DNA of 64,000 nucleotides from an uncultured Bacteroidales bacterium (GCA_900318465.1 ONKQ01000008.1:1-64000); one strand, 5' to 3'; positions 47,629 through 57,151 are shown, numbered from the stretch's first letter. The notes: generated by a model not told the origin, from the sequence alone. Translations and numbers: made by a program.

Positions 47629-49056
47629 TTAGTCACAACTGCCAATCTGATATCCTTGAATACTAAATATGTCAAACACTAGCCTCCCCTTCTCAGCCAA
47701 TTTCATATTGTCAGGAAATAGCACCTTGTTCTCAGAAGGCATTAGCCATAATGTATTTTCTTCCACTCGAAAATCTTTCATTTGCATTATTGAGAAATCC
47801 GAATCGTACCTGAGCCAACCCAAATAGACACATAGAGATTCGTATTTCCAATCTCTCAAAACTAATTCAAACGAATAATCCACCGCGTCTGGAACATACC
47901 AATATACAGCATCTGCATCATCTATTTTATTTGACAAAGACGCCATTTCTCTATACGTGAATTCCCTACGTTGTTGATTCTTTTGTATCGAAGATGGAAT
48001 TTTTCTTCCATAAAATGCAGCAAGGAACACAAACAACACTAATGTCCACTTTTCCTTCAAATAGATAACAGAAAAATAGAGAATTGCAATAAGCACCAAC
48101 AAAGCAGCACCATTATAATATAGCGTCCAATTCAACCGAAGGATAAAATTTCCACAACAACATGAAGCTGCGGTCAACAGAAGATTGTCATAACAAGTAT
48201 AATCCTTCTTATTCCAAACAATGTCAACCAAGCGAACAATACCTAAAACAAGTCCAATTACCAATAACTTTTGTGCCCAAAACATCTTAATAGCATTCTC
48301 AAACAAACCAACAGACTCGCCATGTGCGCTATCATAGGCAGATTCCATATGAGGCAATATCAATATCGCATACAAGACCAAAAACAACAAAGCACTTCCA
48401 ACCAAACACCAATTAAAAGCCTTTTCTTTCGAGGAAAGTGTATTACGTTGAAAAAGCAAAGCGCAAGTACCCATTGACAACGGTAACACAAAAGCATTCT
48501 CACTACAATAACAATAATAATTGATACAAAGCAAAGCAGTAATCCCATAAATCCATTTTTGCTTATTATAAAATAAAAACAAAAACAACATAAAAACAGC
48601 CAAAACTGAATAACTACACCAACTTGTAGCAAAACATTCTGTGTATTGAGAGTACACTCTTCCCACAAAAATCGTAAAAGCCAAAAAAGCAAGAATGTAT
48701 TTCAGCATTGGTTTTTGGCTTTCCAACAATTTTAACAAAAGAATTGTCACTGACGCTGCAAAAATAATAAAAAATACGGCTTGCAACACATAATGAGCCT
48801 TTGCCGAAATATGGTCACTTCTTAATAGCAACAAAGCATTATAGGCCAAATACGAAAATGGATAAAACCGACCTGCTGAAGGATTAATAGTATCTGAAAG
48901 TAGAAAAGCTTTCCCAAATCCCGTATGCCGAATGACTATAGCATCATCACCAATTAGCCATTGTGCATTATGTATTATATAATAGACGCAAACTGTAACT
49001 ATTACTGTCCACAAAGTCCAAAATAATACCTTTATAAATAAATCCTTGTTTTTCAT
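47629..49056 (-). CDS. Multi-pass membrane protein (DUF6056/GtrII-like)
   Basis: The 475-residue protein has an early non-cytoplasmic loop with IGDDAIVIRHTGFGKAF near 34-50. At least ten membrane segments follow, then a soluble C-terminal tail of about 130 residues. This layout, with an acidic DD near the first loop, is seen in GT-C-type glucosyltransferases (GtrII, DUF6056). It may transfer sugar from undecaprenyl phosphate to the polymer in the periplasm. Very AT-rich. Its start overlaps the aminotransferase stop as ATGA. Confidence 0.68.
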   Translation of the reverse strand: MKNKDLFIKVLFWTLWTVIVTVCVYYIIHNAQWLIGDDAIVIRHTGFGKAFLLSDTINPSAGRFYPFSYLAYNALLLLRSDHISAKAHYVLQAVFFIIFAASVTILLLKLLESQKPMLKYILAFLAFTIFVGRVYSQYTECFATSWCSYSVLAVFMLFLFLFYNKQKWIYGITALLCINYYCYCSENAFVLPLSMGTCALLFQRNTLSSKEKAFNWCLVGSALLFLVLYAILILPHMESAYDSAHGESVGLFENAIKMFWAQKLLVIGLVLGIVRLVDIVWNKKDYTCYDNLLLTAASCCCGNFILRLNWTLYYNGAALLVLIAILYFSVIYLKEKWTLVLFVFLAAFYGRKIPSSIQKNQQRREFTYREMASLSNKIDDADAVYWYVPDAVDYSFELVLRDWKYESLCVYLGWLRYDSDFSIMQMKDFRVEENTLWLMPSENKVLFPDNMKLAEKGRLVFDIFSIQGYQIGSCD

Positions 49057-50171
49057 AATTCAATAACCGAACAAGTTTGTTTTACATCATTTTCCGTCAA
49101 TTCATAATACATTGGCAATCTCACCAAGCAATCCGCATATCTGTCACATTCGGGCAACTGGCGCCCGTCATGCTTATCCTTGTAATACTCACTACTATGC
49201 AAACTCAAATAATGAAAGACAGCCAAAATGTCATTTTCTTTCAATTTCTTAATCAATGTTGTGCGTTCTTGAAGACTATTGCAGACCAAATAGAACATGT
49301 GAGCATTATTGGTGGCATATTTTGGAATGTCTGACAAATGGAAACGGCCTTTATCAGCCAAAGGTTTCAACAGCTCATAATACTTGTTCCACAATTGCTT
49401 TCGCTTGCTTTGGATGTCGTCAAGGTGTTCCAATTGCGCCCAAAGGAATGCCGCCACAACCTCGCTCGGCAGGAACGAGGAACCGATGTCGCACCAACCA
49501 TATTTGTTAACTTCGCCACGGAAGAACTCGGCACGGTTAGTGCCTTTCTCCCAAATGATTTCGGCGCGACGGATGAAACGTTCGTCGTTGATGCCCAGCA
49601 TACCGCCCTCACCCGAGATGATGTTCTTGGTCTCGTGGAACGAGAAGGCCGACAAATGGCCAATCGTGCCCAAAGGCTTGCCTTTGTAAAAGGAATCGAT
49701 GGCTTGGGCAGCGTCTTCCACAACCAAAAGATGGTGCTTTTCCGCGATTTCCATAATGCGATCCATATCGCAAGCCACGCCAGCGTAATGCACTGGAACG
49801 ATGACTTTTGTGCGCGGTGTTATCAATGCCTCGATTTGCTCCGCATCAATGTTTGGGTTGCGCTTCATACTGTCGGCAAAGACAATCTTCGCTCCCTGCC
49901 GCACAAAAGCCAGTGCCGACGACACGAAAGTGTAGCTCGGCACAATGACTTCGTCACCAGGCTGGATGCCGCACAAGATGGCAGCCATTTCGAGCGCATC
50001 GGTGCAACTTGTGGTGAGCAGGCACTTTTTGAAACCATATTTCTCCTCAAAGAAACGCTGGCAACGCTTGGTGAACTCGCCGTTGCCGCTTAATTTGCCG
50101 TTATACACGGCCTGATACATATAATGGGCTTCCTTGCCCGTGAGATGGGGGAGATTAAAAGGTATATGCAT
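49053..50171 (-). CDS. DegT/DnrJ/EryC1-type sugar aminotransferase (WecE/RffA-like)
   Basis: The 372-residue PLP enzyme has TTSCTDALEMAA near 53-64, EDAAQAID near 151-158, and the Schiff-base lysine in SFHETKNIISGEGG near 178-191. These and the overall order match dTDP-4-amino-4,6-dideoxygalactose transaminase (RffA). It would make a 4-amino-dideoxy sugar nucleotide for the polysaccharide. A different keto-sugar substrate is possible. The start is the ATG at 50171. GC content is higher than in the membrane genes on either side. Confidence 0.88.
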   Translation of the reverse strand: MHIPFNLPHLTGKEAHYMYQAVYNGKLSGNGEFTKRCQRFFEEKYGFKKCLLTTSCTDALEMAAILCGIQPGDEVIVPSYTFVSSALAFVRQGAKIVFADSMKRNPNIDAEQIEALITPRTKVIVPVHYAGVACDMDRIMEIAEKHHLLVVEDAAQAIDSFYKGKPLGTIGHLSAFSFHETKNIISGEGGMLGINDERFIRRAEIIWEKGTNRAEFFRGEVNKYGWCDIGSSFLPSEVVAAFLWAQLEHLDDIQSKRKQLWNKYYELLKPLADKGRFHLSDIPKYATNNAHMFYLVCNSLQERTTLIKKLKENDILAVFHYLSLHSSEYYKDKHDGRQLPECDRYADCLVRLPMYYELTENDVKQTCSVIEL

Positions 50172-50191
50172 AATAATCAATCAAATAACCA

Positions 50192-51385
50192 TTATGCCAT
50201 ATCTTTAGTAACCATATATTTTATCAAATATAGAATTCCCATAAAGACATGGACTGAATATAAAACCATAAACAATTTATAAAGAATCAACTTGGATTCT
50301 CTACTAGTTTCAACTATCCCAGAGTTTTTGTATTGTATCTTATGATTCATTTTCATTGCAATTTTAATCATATAGTAGTACACAAACCACATTGCCGCAA
50401 TGACTTGCCAGCCGAAATTACCATGGTAGGCACGTGGACCTGTTTCATAACAACACCAACTTATTCCAAGGGCAACAACCAGCATAATCAATATGAACCA
50501 AAACTCATAATCTTTCTCTATTTCCTTACGATAAATCAAGACGAAAAACAAAGGCAAAGCCATCGATACCGAAAAATACAAAATTCTCGACTTCCAAAAA
50601 CCAAATGTAAACAATGGTAAGACTCTGATGGCAATACCTGAATCATCGCTGCCATTATAGATTGTAAAAAACTCATAAAGAACACAAAAACAACCTATTA
50701 AGATAGGAACGAGGGAATGAAAAAATTCCTTGCTAAATCGAAATCTCACAAACATACAAAGCGGATAGGCTATTACATAAATAAAAAAGAAACTTGGCTT
50801 GATCAAAGTACTCAATAGTACAAACAAAACAATGAATTTGTTTCTCTTTTTATCATAATTCTTAAATTGATTTACTGAAAGAAAGAAGGTCAGAATAGCG
50901 AAAGGCATCATACAAAGTATCGTGGAGTTATGCCAAACATTGGGGACACAATACTGAAAACACATGTTGTTAGTGTTAAGAAATATGCCAAATATCTTCA
51001 TAAAATAAAAAACAGGGATGACAAAAACAAATAGCAAAGCGGCAGAGGCAATTTTTGCCTGTTTTAAAGGAAACCATTGGGAAAACTCATTTTTCACCAA
51101 TACATATTTGAAAGTATTTGACAAAGCAATTAAAACCACCAAAGCCACTTTTATCAACAGAAGATTACCAGAAAAACCCGTCAATAAATTGACCATAAAA
51201 TACATTAAGAAATTACTCTCGAACAGGCGGTTATTTTCAAGCATATTTTTCGCTCCTTGGGCATGTGAAGGCAAGTCAGAACCATCAGCAATTCCAAACA
51301 TAACATATGCAAAGGACAACAACATAAATAAACAGACGACGATTACATCCGTATGAGAAACTACAAATCGCAAAGTTTTATTCAT
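50192..51385 (-). CDS. Multi-pass membrane protein of unknown function
   Basis: The 397-residue hydrophobic protein has about ten membrane segments. A first-loop acidic motif with GIADGSDLPSHAQGAKNML near 31-49 is similar in placement to GT-C transferases. No named family is recognised. Candidate roles are a polymerase or a lipid-donor glycosyltransferase acting with the ArnC-like enzyme in this locus. The region is strongly AT-rich and lies between the aminotransferase and the arnE-like gene. Confidence 0.65.
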   Translation of the reverse strand: MNKTLRFVVSHTDVIVVCLFMLLSFAYVMFGIADGSDLPSHAQGAKNMLENNRLFESNFLMYFMVNLLTGFSGNLLLIKVALVVLIALSNTFKYVLVKNEFSQWFPLKQAKIASAALLFVFVIPVFYFMKIFGIFLNTNNMCFQYCVPNVWHNSTILCMMPFAILTFFLSVNQFKNYDKKRNKFIVLFVLLSTLIKPSFFFIYVIAYPLCMFVRFRFSKEFFHSLVPILIGCFCVLYEFFTIYNGSDDSGIAIRVLPLFTFGFWKSRILYFSVSMALPLFFVLIYRKEIEKDYEFWFILIMLVVALGISWCCYETGPRAYHGNFGWQVIAAMWFVYYYMIKIAMKMNHKIQYKNSGIVETSRESKLILYKLFMVLYSVHVFMGILYLIKYMVTKDMA

Positions 51386-51435
51386 TTTTCTTTATTAATT
51401 TCTTTATTAAATATTAAAATAGTTTCAAACCATTG

Positions 51436-51783
51436 TTACATAAAAAACACAACCACTCCCACCATTATCACCGCAATCGCCCCTGCCTTCCGCCAAGTGA
51501 TTCTCTCCTTGAAAAACACCCACGAAAGCACAGGAACAAAAAGATAACTCAAAGATTCGATGCCGCCAATCTCTTTCACTTGAACGCCTCGGCTCAGGCA
51601 GAAGATGTTGAGCAACAAAGAGACACCCATAATAACATAGCCGCCCATCACCCAGGGGTTAAGGTATTGCCTGACAATGTTAGGATAGGATAACGTAGCT
51701 CCTTTTTTCAGGAGCATCTGCGCACCTGCGGCAGCCAATACCGAACAAACACAAAGAAAATAGTATAACATACCCGTTTTCAT
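51436..51783 (-). CDS. EamA/SMR-type half-transporter (ArnE-like)
   Basis: The 115-residue protein has four hydrophobic segments, with the small-multidrug-resistance/ArnE pattern: AAGAQMLLKKGA near 19-30, GVQVKEIGGIESLSYLFVPVLSW near 67-89 and an end-helix GAIAVIMVGVVVF. ArnE and ArnF work as a pair to flip undecaprenyl-phosphate-aminoarabinose. It overlaps the arnF-like gene by one base (TAATG), and the two are probably a heterodimer. The start is the ATG at 51783; the 30 upstream codons belong to arnF. Confidence 0.8.
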   Translation of the reverse strand: MKTGMLYYFLCVCSVLAAAGAQMLLKKGATLSYPNIVRQYLNPWVMGGYVIMGVSLLLNIFCLSRGVQVKEIGGIESLSYLFVPVLSWVFFKERITWRKAGAIAVIMVGVVVFFM

Positions 51784-52121
51784 TATGCCTTGGCGAACAA
51801 GGCTATCCCTATGATGATGATTGCCGCGCCAATGATGTTGTTCGAAGTGATTTGCTCGCCAAGCAACGCCCAAGCGATGAGCAATCCGAAAATCAGCCCT
51901 GTCCCTTTGAACATATATGCGGTGGAAAGCTCAATGCGTTTCAGCACCTGCTGCCACAACAGAGCATAAATACCCATCACTCCTACCGCGCCCGCAATCC
52001 ACAGCAGATAAGGCCACGACAGCATTTCTTGCCTCGAAGCCATCTTGGTGAAGATGGACGTACAAGCGTAGATGAGGTTCACACCAATGAGGGCAGCATA
52101 GACTCGAAAAGATCTAAACAT
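51783..52121 (-). CDS. EamA/SMR-type half-transporter (ArnF-like)
   Basis: The 112-residue, four-segment membrane protein begins MFRSFRVYAALIGVNLIYAC and includes IFTKMAS, LSTAYMFKGTGLIF and LLGEQIT. It is the partner of the ArnE-like protein downstream. The start was set at the ATG at 52121, 29 bp after the ATPase stop. A truncated relative of its 5' end lies at 53797-53904 on the far side of the ATPase gene. Confidence 0.8.
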   Translation of the reverse strand: MFRSFRVYAALIGVNLIYACTSIFTKMASRQEMLSWPYLLWIAGAVGVMGIYALLWQQVLKRIELSTAYMFKGTGLIFGLLIAWALLGEQITSNNIIGAAIIIIGIALFAKA

Positions 52122-52150
52122 TTCCAGAGCGTTATTCCAAGACTTGCAGC

Positions 52151-53752
52151 TTACATTCCCCAAACCATAATCTTCCTACCTTCGTATTCCCGCTCCTCGT
52201 GCCAGATTTTCTCCTCCCAAGGCTTGCCAGGTGTACGGTCGAAGATGATGAAATGGCCTTCGTCTATCGCGCCGGCTTTATCCATATATTCCCACGTCTG
52301 ACGCAAGCCGTCGTTGATGGTCTTTTCAATGCTGTTGCGTTTGATTTTCAGCTCCAATACGATGCGCTGTATCGGACCTCCGTAATGGTCGGTCAGGGGT
52401 TTGCGGATGAGCAGGTCGGTGCGGCCTCGGCCCAAACCGTATTCGCGGTCGATGTAGCCGCCACCGTTCACCACCCGTTGCAAGAAAACCTGCAACAGCA
52501 ACTGCGGGCCGCTCTCCTTATAGTCGAACTTCTCTATCCAAGCATCCGCGTTTTGACGGAAAAACTGCTGGAAGTCAAGCAACAGTTTCTCCATATTGAT
52601 GCTGTTGTCGGGGTTCATATACCACAGCGAATCTTCAGTAAGTCCCGTTTGTGTCGTCCAAGTCAGTTCTCGGGGAATGATCTCCTTATATATGCCATTG
52701 GCGATGCGGCGCGGTTTTCCCCTCTCCACCTTGATAAGCCCCATATCGATTACATATTGGACATCGTCCGAAGGGATGATGGACTCGTCGGCTTCCTCTT
52801 CGTTGGCCAATATCGGGCCAATCACGCGGCGCACACGTTCCTCGCGCAGCTTGTCAATCAGTATGTCAATGTGGGTTTCCCTGCGGTAGATGATGTTCTC
52901 TTGGGCCTTGTATATCATCTCTGGGATAATCCTGATACTGCGGTCGCGGTTCTCGCGCATCTCCATCGTCACCTCGTAGCCCAAAGCGTTCACTAACCAG
53001 GGCTGGCCTTCCGTCGCCTCCCAAACCATCGGGAAACAGGCTTCGTCGAACTCTTGGCCAGTCGCTTTGGTGTGTTCCAAATACAGCTCGCGGATTTCAT
53101 CCTTGGTGAAATTGCCCAAATTCAAAGACCTCGCCTTGATGTTGAACGCCGATCCGCCCGTCACGATGTCCTGGTTGGAAAGCACGATACGATAATCGCG
53201 CACATCACGTACACCACACAAAACAATTGATTGGGGAAACTGCTGAGGGCGAGAGGCATAGCCCGAGCGGATCTGGCGCAGCACGCTCACCAAACTGTCG
53301 CCCACCAAAGCGTCAATCTCGTCTATGAACAACACGATAGGCTTTTGCACATCTTCCGACAATAGTGTAAGAAAACTCGATAGCCGGTTCGATGCCGGAA
53401 CCTGATCGTTTTCCAAAGCCAAAGCGGAATAACGCTTGGTATTCATCACCGAATCGAAAGCTCCGGCAATGACAGAACAGACCCCACTCACTACACCTTC
53501 CACATCATTACGCAGTGCCTGTCCCCCTTCCACATTGGCATACACGGCAACAAACTCGTCACGCGCGTTCAAATAATCGCGGAGAGCCAGCAAGCAGGAT
53601 GTCTTACCCGTTTGCCTTGGAGCGTGCAACACGAAGTATTTCTGCTGCCGAACAAGCAGCAAAAGCTCCTCCAAGTCGAAACGCTTCAGCGGGTCGATAT
53701 TGTAGTGCAATTCAGGCTTTATCGGGCCTGCCGTGTTGAAAAACCGTTCCAT
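52151..53752 (-). CDS. AAA-type ATPase with C-terminal PD-(D/E)XK-like domain
   Basis: The 533-residue protein has Walker A APRQTGKTS near 44-52, Walker B VLFIDEIDALVGD near 139-151 and a sensor LCGVRDVRDY near 180-189. A winged-helix-like middle follows. The C-terminal nuclease-like domain has RGRTDLLIRKP near 451-461 and IVLELKIKR near 473-481. This architecture is common in multiple copies in Bacteroidales genomes with unknown function. It interrupts the arnC-like/arnF series, has higher GC than its neighbours, and is preceded by a G9/T8 homopolymer, all pointing to a separate origin. Confidence 0.83.
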   Translation of the reverse strand: MERFFNTAGPIKPELHYNIDPLKRFDLEELLLLVRQQKYFVLHAPRQTGKTSCLLALRDYLNARDEFVAVYANVEGGQALRNDVEGVVSGVCSVIAGAFDSVMNTKRYSALALENDQVPASNRLSSFLTLLSEDVQKPIVLFIDEIDALVGDSLVSVLRQIRSGYASRPQQFPQSIVLCGVRDVRDYRIVLSNQDIVTGGSAFNIKARSLNLGNFTKDEIRELYLEHTKATGQEFDEACFPMVWEATEGQPWLVNALGYEVTMEMRENRDRSIRIIPEMIYKAQENIIYRRETHIDILIDKLREERVRRVIGPILANEEEADESIIPSDDVQYVIDMGLIKVERGKPRRIANGIYKEIIPRELTWTTQTGLTEDSLWYMNPDNSINMEKLLLDFQQFFRQNADAWIEKFDYKESGPQLLLQVFLQRVVNGGGYIDREYGLGRGRTDLLIRKPLTDHYGGPIQRIVLELKIKRNSIEKTINDGLRQTWEYMDKAGAIDEGHFIIFDRTPGKPWEEKIWHEEREYEGRKIMVWGM

Positions 53753-53775
53753 AAAATACGTTTATATGTCTTGCA

Positions 53776-53792
53776 CCCCCCCCCAAAAAAAA
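53776..53792. repeat. C9A8 homopolymer tract in the ATPase leader
   Basis: Nine C followed by eight A on the plus strand (T8G9 on the ATPase strand), 24 bp before the ATPase ATG. Such tracts change length easily during replication. Confidence 0.85.
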
Positions 53793-53796
53793 CAAA

Positions 53797-53904
53797 TCAT
53801 TTTGAAGCCATCTTAGTGAAGGTGCTCTTGCAGGCGTAAATGAGGTTCACGCCAATAAAAGCGAGGTGGATTGCAAAGGACTTGCCATAATTATCTAAAC
53901 AATT
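53797..53904 (-). pseudogene. Truncated arnF-like gene fragment
   Basis: The minus strand encodes about 30 residues ending AFIGVNLIYACKST and FTKMASK, then TGA. This matches the first part of the intact ArnF (ALIGVNLIYACTSI, FTKMAS) with many third-position differences. The start codon region is decayed (TTG TTT AGA TAA) and everything after the first membrane segment is missing. It lies directly upstream of the ATPase, whose other side has the intact gene. It is a diverged relative, not a fresh copy. Confidence 0.7.
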
Positions 53905-53932
53905 ATTGAAAAACTATCAGACAATTTCTATT

Positions 53933-54967
53933 TCATTCCAACACCCCTGAAAAGAAGTCGGATTCTCTTCCCCATAAATCTCTAAAGGGCTCTATTTCCA
54001 TCTCTTTTTTCATATCTAACAAATATGTAATATAATCAAACTGCGGTTCGTATCCCAACTCGTTTAACGTTTTGGAGATGTCCATAATATAACTTGCCGT
54101 ATCAGGTTTATCGGGGCATTCAATTATCAAAGAACGATGGGAAGCTGCTGAAAATACATCTATTATTCCTTCTATCTGTTTTTTCATTGTAGTTCCAATT
54201 CCCGTACCAACATTATACATACCACCATCCACCACTGCCGATAACGATTTTACAATTATCTGGACACAATCCTTTACATACACGATGTCTCTCTGTAAGT
54301 TTGGATTACCCCACAATTCTATTGGGAGTCCCTTCTTTGCTCTTTCAATTAACAAGCGATATGACTGCCATCGTTTTTTACCATCAAAAAAATAAAATGG
54401 ATTGGGGTGATAGACATATATGTTCGGAAATCTGAGTACGAACCTCTTCAACCCATATTTCACAAAATAATGCTCAATCAAATTAACCGCTGCATTTTTG
54501 CAGATGGAATAAACGCTATGGTCATCATTCAATGGGAAATGCTGTTCGACATCAGCAGGAATCAATGCATTGTTTCCATAAAGATATGAAACATCTGCAA
54601 CAGACTGGGCAAACACAATCCGGTCGGCAGACACAAACACACAATAGTCAAGCACATTCAACGTACCAGTCATAACGGAGTCAATGTAGGTTTGCGGATT
54701 ATAACCCTGCATTCTTGCGGGAATGGCTCCGGCCAAATGAATTACCGCATACACATTCTCTTGCGGCAACACCTTGAAAGCCTTATTATCCGTAATATCC
54801 ATACTTATATACTGCATTCCGTGCTCCTTAAAAAAGCCATTGTCATTTTTTCTTCTTCCCACGGCAATCACTTCATAACCTGACTGTTGTAAAGCAATGG
54901 CGGCGTAAGCTCCTACAGTACCTGTCGCGCCAAAAAGAATAACTCTTTGTTTCAAAACACTATTCAT
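53933..54967 (-). CDS. NAD-dependent epimerase/dehydratase (SDR)
   Basis: The 344-residue extended SDR enzyme has Rossmann motif GATGTVGAYAA near 13-23 and IHLAGAIPARMQ near 75-86. A catalytic-type YSICK lies near 152-156 and RFPNIYVYHPN near 177-187. It modifies a nucleotide sugar (epimerase, dehydratase or reductase); the substrate cannot be read. Its start overlaps the ArnC-like gene stop as ATGA. Confidence 0.83.
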   Translation of the reverse strand: MNSVLKQRVILFGATGTVGAYAAIALQQSGYEVIAVGRRKNDNGFFKEHGMQYISMDITDNKAFKVLPQENVYAVIHLAGAIPARMQGYNPQTYIDSVMTGTLNVLDYCVFVSADRIVFAQSVADVSYLYGNNALIPADVEQHFPLNDDHSVYSICKNAAVNLIEHYFVKYGLKRFVLRFPNIYVYHPNPFYFFDGKKRWQSYRLLIERAKKGLPIELWGNPNLQRDIVYVKDCVQIIVKSLSAVVDGGMYNVGTGIGTTMKKQIEGIIDVFSAASHRSLIIECPDKPDTASYIMDISKTLNELGYEPQFDYITYLLDMKKEMEIEPFRDLWGRESDFFSGVLE

Positions 54968-55914
54968 TTTTCAGATTCATTCTCATTTATGTTAACAACT
55001 TCATCCACTATAAACAATGGACGTTCTTTTACTTGGTTGAATATCTTTCCGATGTATAAACCCAACACTCCAAGGACCATCATTAGTAGACCTCCCATAA
55101 ACCAAATGGAAAACACCGTTGTAGTGAAACCCTGAAGATTGTTGATTCCGACAAAATATGCCACAACATTATACAACGCCAACATAAATGCCAAAAACGA
55201 GAACACGAAGCCAATTCCCGTGATAATCCTTAATGGCTTGTTGCTATTAGAAATGGTAACATCAAACATCAGTTTCATCAACTTGCTAAACGAATAAGAC
55301 GATTTGCCTTCGTAGCGTACCCTATGTTCAACATCTATGGTACACTTATTGAATCCCACATACGAAAGCAAAGTGCCAAACGAACGCGACGTTTCTTTCA
55401 TTCCATTAAATGCATCTATGACTTTCCTGTTATAAATCCCCAAATTACTAATCGTGCTATCCGTTTTCATACCACTAAACCAGTCAAATACAATATGAAA
55501 CACTTTAGAGGAAAGACGTTTGAAGAATCCATCCTTACGATTGATTCTCCGAGATTGCACTATGTCGTATCCTTCAAGTGCCTTAGCATACAGCCTAGGT
55601 ATTTCCTCAGGTGGGTCTTGCAAATCACAATCCATCAGAATAATCCATTCACCTTTGGCATATCTCATTCCAGCAGTAATGGCATAATGTTGTCCGAAAT
55701 TACGTGAGAGGTTAATACCCTTGACCTTTTCGTCCTTGGCACATTCCTCTTTAATAGCAAGCCAAGAATTGTCGGGTGATCCATCGCACACTAACACAAT
55801 CTCATAGTCTTCAGAAATGCTTTTTATACTATCCGTAATGCGACGAACCAATTCAGGCACAATCTTCTCGGCTTTATACACAGGAGATACTACTGAAAAC
55901 AGAGGTCTTTTCAT
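54964..55914 (-). CDS. ArnC/GtrB-like polyprenyl-phosphate glycosyltransferase (GT2)
   Basis: The 316-residue protein has a GT-A domain (VVSPVYKAEKIVPELV, LMDCDLQDPPEEIPRL near 92-107) and two C-terminal membrane segments near 232-256 and 268-292. This is the layout of enzymes that load a sugar onto undecaprenyl phosphate (ArnC, GtrB, dolichol-phosphate mannose synthase). With the ArnE/ArnF-like half-transporters and large GT-C-like proteins in this operon it could form a complete periplasmic glycan-decoration pathway. Confidence 0.9.
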   Translation of the reverse strand: MKRPLFSVVSPVYKAEKIVPELVRRITDSIKSISEDYEIVLVCDGSPDNSWLAIKEECAKDEKVKGINLSRNFGQHYAITAGMRYAKGEWIILMDCDLQDPPEEIPRLYAKALEGYDIVQSRRINRKDGFFKRLSSKVFHIVFDWFSGMKTDSTISNLGIYNRKVIDAFNGMKETSRSFGTLLSYVGFNKCTIDVEHRVRYEGKSSYSFSKLMKLMFDVTISNSNKPLRIITGIGFVFSFLAFMLALYNVVAYFVGINNLQGFTTTVFSIWFMGGLLMMVLGVLGLYIGKIFNQVKERPLFIVDEVVNINENESEK

Positions 55915-57023
55915 AAGTCCAGTTTTTTGCTTCCCTGATAAATCAAATACCCACTCCTATCCGCGCTGCATTTCACGGGCCGCAAAGCCTCGTCTGTTAT
56001 CTCAGCACGAACTACTTGGGGCATTTTTGCTTCTTTTATAATAGTTTGCAAATGTTTTGTTTCTTCACACAAAAAATAAACACCTGCGAAATGACGCTCA
56101 CCAAATACGGGTTCTTCAAAGTTTCCCAAAGCCACATCGATTACACCTTTAAGAAAGTCGTATCCGGTGGATAGCTGTACCAAATCGCTACCAATGAAGT
56201 CACCTCCCATACGGGCGCCTATTTCCATTACATATATTCTACCATCCGTTGTGATCTTGTATTCGGAATGAGAGGCTCCATTGGTCACGCCCAAGGCATC
56301 CAAGGCTTTTTTCGTCAAATCATAAATCCGGACGTGTTGTTCCTTTGTGAAATCGGCTGGCTGATGATGCTCCAATTCAACAAAATGCGGCGCACCGGTT
56401 GTCACCTTATCCGTAATTTGCAACGGATAATGCACGCCTTTATATGAAATGAACTCCACACTGATTTCACGACCTTCAACATATTCCTCAACAATGGCCT
56501 CGTGTTTGAAAGAGCAATTCAAAGCCACTTCTACGGCGGATTGTAAATCTTCAAGCCGTCCAACTTTTGCAATACCCAAACTACCAGAACGGTCTGTCGG
56601 CTTAACAATTACAGGAAATGGCAACGCCTTTGAATCCAACTGTCCGTATGCAGTAATCTTTTGATAAGCAGGGCAGGGTATTCCTGCGGATGAAAACGCT
56701 TGCCGCATCAGATACTTGTTGTTGGCTCGCAAAGCCACATTGTATGTGTTGCCAACCAGCCCCATCTTTTCGGCAACATACGCCACCGTTGGTGCTGCCA
56801 CATCGGAAGCAATGGTGCAAATCCCATCAATTTGCTTTTCTCGGCACACCTCAAGAATTTGTTCCTTTTCCACTATCGAAATCGGAAAGAACTCGTCGGC
56901 TTCATCTTTGCAAACCGCGCCTTCAGCCCAAGCGAAACAAATGGTATGCAATCCCATTTCCTTCGCTTTTTTTACCAACGGCAATTGGAGATAGGAGGCT
57001 CCTATGATGGCTAGTTTTTGCAT
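55911..57023 (-). CDS. ATP-grasp ligase (carboxylate-amine type)
   Basis: The 370-residue ATP-grasp protein resembles the PurK/CarB-like group: N-terminal Rossmann-like KLAIIGASYLQLPLVKKAK, ATP loop VKPTDRSGSLGIAKV near 138-152, and metal-site YVMEIGARMGGDFI near 272-285. It probably joins a carboxyl group to an amine on a sugar or amino-acid substituent. It is distinct from the ATP-grasp gene at 42162. The start is the ATG at 57023; it overlaps the next gene by 4 bp. Confidence 0.82.
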   Translation of the reverse strand: MQKLAIIGASYLQLPLVKKAKEMGLHTICFAWAEGAVCKDEADEFFPISIVEKEQILEVCREKQIDGICTIASDVAAPTVAYVAEKMGLVGNTYNVALRANNKYLMRQAFSSAGIPCPAYQKITAYGQLDSKALPFPVIVKPTDRSGSLGIAKVGRLEDLQSAVEVALNCSFKHEAIVEEYVEGREISVEFISYKGVHYPLQITDKVTTGAPHFVELEHHQPADFTKEQHVRIYDLTKKALDALGVTNGASHSEYKITTDGRIYVMEIGARMGGDFIGSDLVQLSTGYDFLKGVIDVALGNFEEPVFGERHFAGVYFLCEETKHLQTIIKEAKMPQVVRAEITDEALRPVKCSADRSGYLIYQGSKKLDL

Positions 57024-57151
57024 AATAAAAACTTTATTGCTACGTGACAACTTTTTACCTTACCTTATGAATTATTGAAATTTTCATCCTTTAATACTCT
57101 AAATCTTTCACCTCTTATAATTTAGCAACAATTGATTTCTATTTGGATTTT

